Below, one piece after another: positions 63,783 through 64,000 of a DNA stretch of 64,000 nt. Made by a program: the position numbers and the translations under genes. Source of the stretch: Bombus terrestris (Eukaryota > Arthropoda > Insecta > Hymenoptera > Apidae); the NCBI RefSeq assembly GCF_910591885.1, contig NW_025963612.1, forward strand, positions 186,001-250,000, written 5' to 3'. Position 1 is the first letter of the stretch; each line of letters opens with the position of its first letter. The notes beneath the pieces were generated by a model that did not search any database, was not told the origin of the DNA, and was given only the letters and a program-made list of their open reading frames with translations.

Positions 63783-64000
63783 ACGGTGTCCAACGATGTC
63801 CAACGGTGTCCAGCGATGTCCAGCGGTGTCCTACGTTGTCCCACGTTTTCCCACGTTGTCCGACGTTGTCCCACGGTGTCCAACGATGTCCAACGATGTC
63901 CAACGGTGTCCCAGGTTGTCCCACGTTGTTCCATGGTTTCCCACGTTGTCCCACGTTGTCCCACGTTGTCCCACGGTGTCCAACGATGTCCAACGGTGTC
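63783..64000 (+). repeat. Right-end higher-order repeat, copy 7 (cut by window edge)
   Basis: It has the derived start, CCCAGG at about 63913 and the ATGG marker at 63933. The window ends inside the following B/C string, so the array continues. Confidence 0.85.

Larger units (their letters stand above)
1..64000 (+). repeat. Decanucleotide satellite array, unit ACGTTGTCCC, filling the window
   Basis: Every line of the window reads as head-to-tail 10-bp units. The consensus is ACGTTGTCCC. Frequent variants change base 4 (T, G or A) and base 10 (C or A), giving ACGGTGTCCA, ACGATGTCCA, ACGATGTCCC, ACGGTGTCCC and ACGTTGTCCA. Rarer ones include ACGTTTTCCC, ACGTTGTGCC, ACGTTCTCCC, GCGATGTCCA, GCGTTGTCCC and ATGGTTTCCC. 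All units point the same way. The repeat phase moves only eight times, each by one base. Both edges fall inside the pattern, so the array is longer than the window. This architecture is known from eukaryotic simple satellites in heterochromatin; the chromosomal site and species cannot be read from the sequence. An artificial expansion or contraction by the assembler is possible, although the non-identical higher-order copies argue against a simple looping artefact. Confidence 0.98.

Noticed and set aside
48277..64000. Shorter frames of 500-1900 codons at the right end as a gene family
   Set aside because: Their boundaries simply follow the GGTGACC and TCCTACG variants repeated in the 1.4-2.1 kb higher-order units.
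1..64000. CRISPR array
   Set aside because: Repeats are 10 bp and contiguous, with no unique spacers and no leader or cas genes.
1..64000. Telomeric repeat
   Set aside because: The unit has three consecutive Cs per ten bases but does not match known telomere repeats such as CCCTAA or CCCTAAA. Long telomere-like units exist in some yeasts, but they are not this uniform with multi-kb higher-order structure.
1..64000. Bacterial surface-protein or ice-nucleation-type repeat gene
   Set aside because: Genuine repeat proteins have units in multiples of three bases; here the unit is ten bases and frame is not preserved relative to the unit.
1..64000. p53-like or other transcription-factor half-sites in each unit
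   Set aside because: GGGACAACGT lacks the CWWG core required for a p53 half-site, and I found no other exact match I could support.
1..64000. Transposon or rRNA spacer insertion within the array
   Set aside because: No stretch departs from the 10-bp pattern for even one full unit beyond point substitutions, so no insertion can be supported.
1..64000. Pure assembly-loop artefact
   Set aside because: Higher-order copies differ by private substitutions and whole-unit length changes, which exact looping would not generate. Local copy number still needs read support.

Overview
The whole window is one uninterrupted tandem satellite. The repeat unit is a decanucleotide whose commonest form is ACGTTGTCCC on the + strand (GGGACAACGT on the - strand). 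It runs from base 1 to base 64000 with no unrelated sequence, no inversion and no inserted mobile element that I could see. The length works out at about 6,400 units: 64,000 bases plus eight missing bases, divided by ten. The array starts and ends in mid-pattern, so it continues beyond both edges. I find no protein gene, RNA gene, promoter, terminator, CRISPR array or origin. Very long open frames exist on both strands, but they follow arithmetically from a stop-free 10-mer and are not genes.

A satellite of this size and purity points to a eukaryotic nuclear genome, in centromeric, pericentromeric, subtelomeric or other heterochromatin. I do not recognise the unit and cannot name a species. 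Base composition is about 60% G+C in the commonest unit, the strands are strongly skewed (C-rich +, G-rich -), and almost every unit keeps its CpG.

The array is built from a small set of unit types. The consensus A (ACGTTGTCCC) makes up long runs. It is interrupted by short strings of B (ACGGTGTCCA), C (ACGATGTCCA), D (ACGATGTCCC), E (ACGGTGTCCC) and F (ACGTTGTCCA), and by rarer marker units. The most common marker is the pair ACGTTGTTCC-ATGGTTTCCC, with about 90 copies. The order of these variants shows higher-order repeats of several generations: five copies at about 1.0-1.1 kb spacing in 0.3-5.2 kb; a 960-bp tandem duplication at 5.2-6.9 kb; a 2.3-kb tandem duplication at 17.0-21.6 kb; five dispersed copies of a roughly 1.06-kb module at 10.1, 21.5, 25.4, 34.2 and 41.9 kb; eleven B/C-rich islands; and a young-looking tandem block of 1.4-2.1 kb repeats from 52.9 kb to the right edge.

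Three properties stand out. Four consecutive units ending in CCC give a canonical G-quadruplex pattern on the - strand (GGG, 7-nt loop, GGG and so on), so much of the window is a quadruplex/i-motif lattice interrupted by B/C islands. Unit length is held at ten bases throughout, except for eight 9-bp units that all sit in the same context and so look like copies of one ancestral deletion. CpG recurs once per ten bases, close to once per helical turn, with very little decay.
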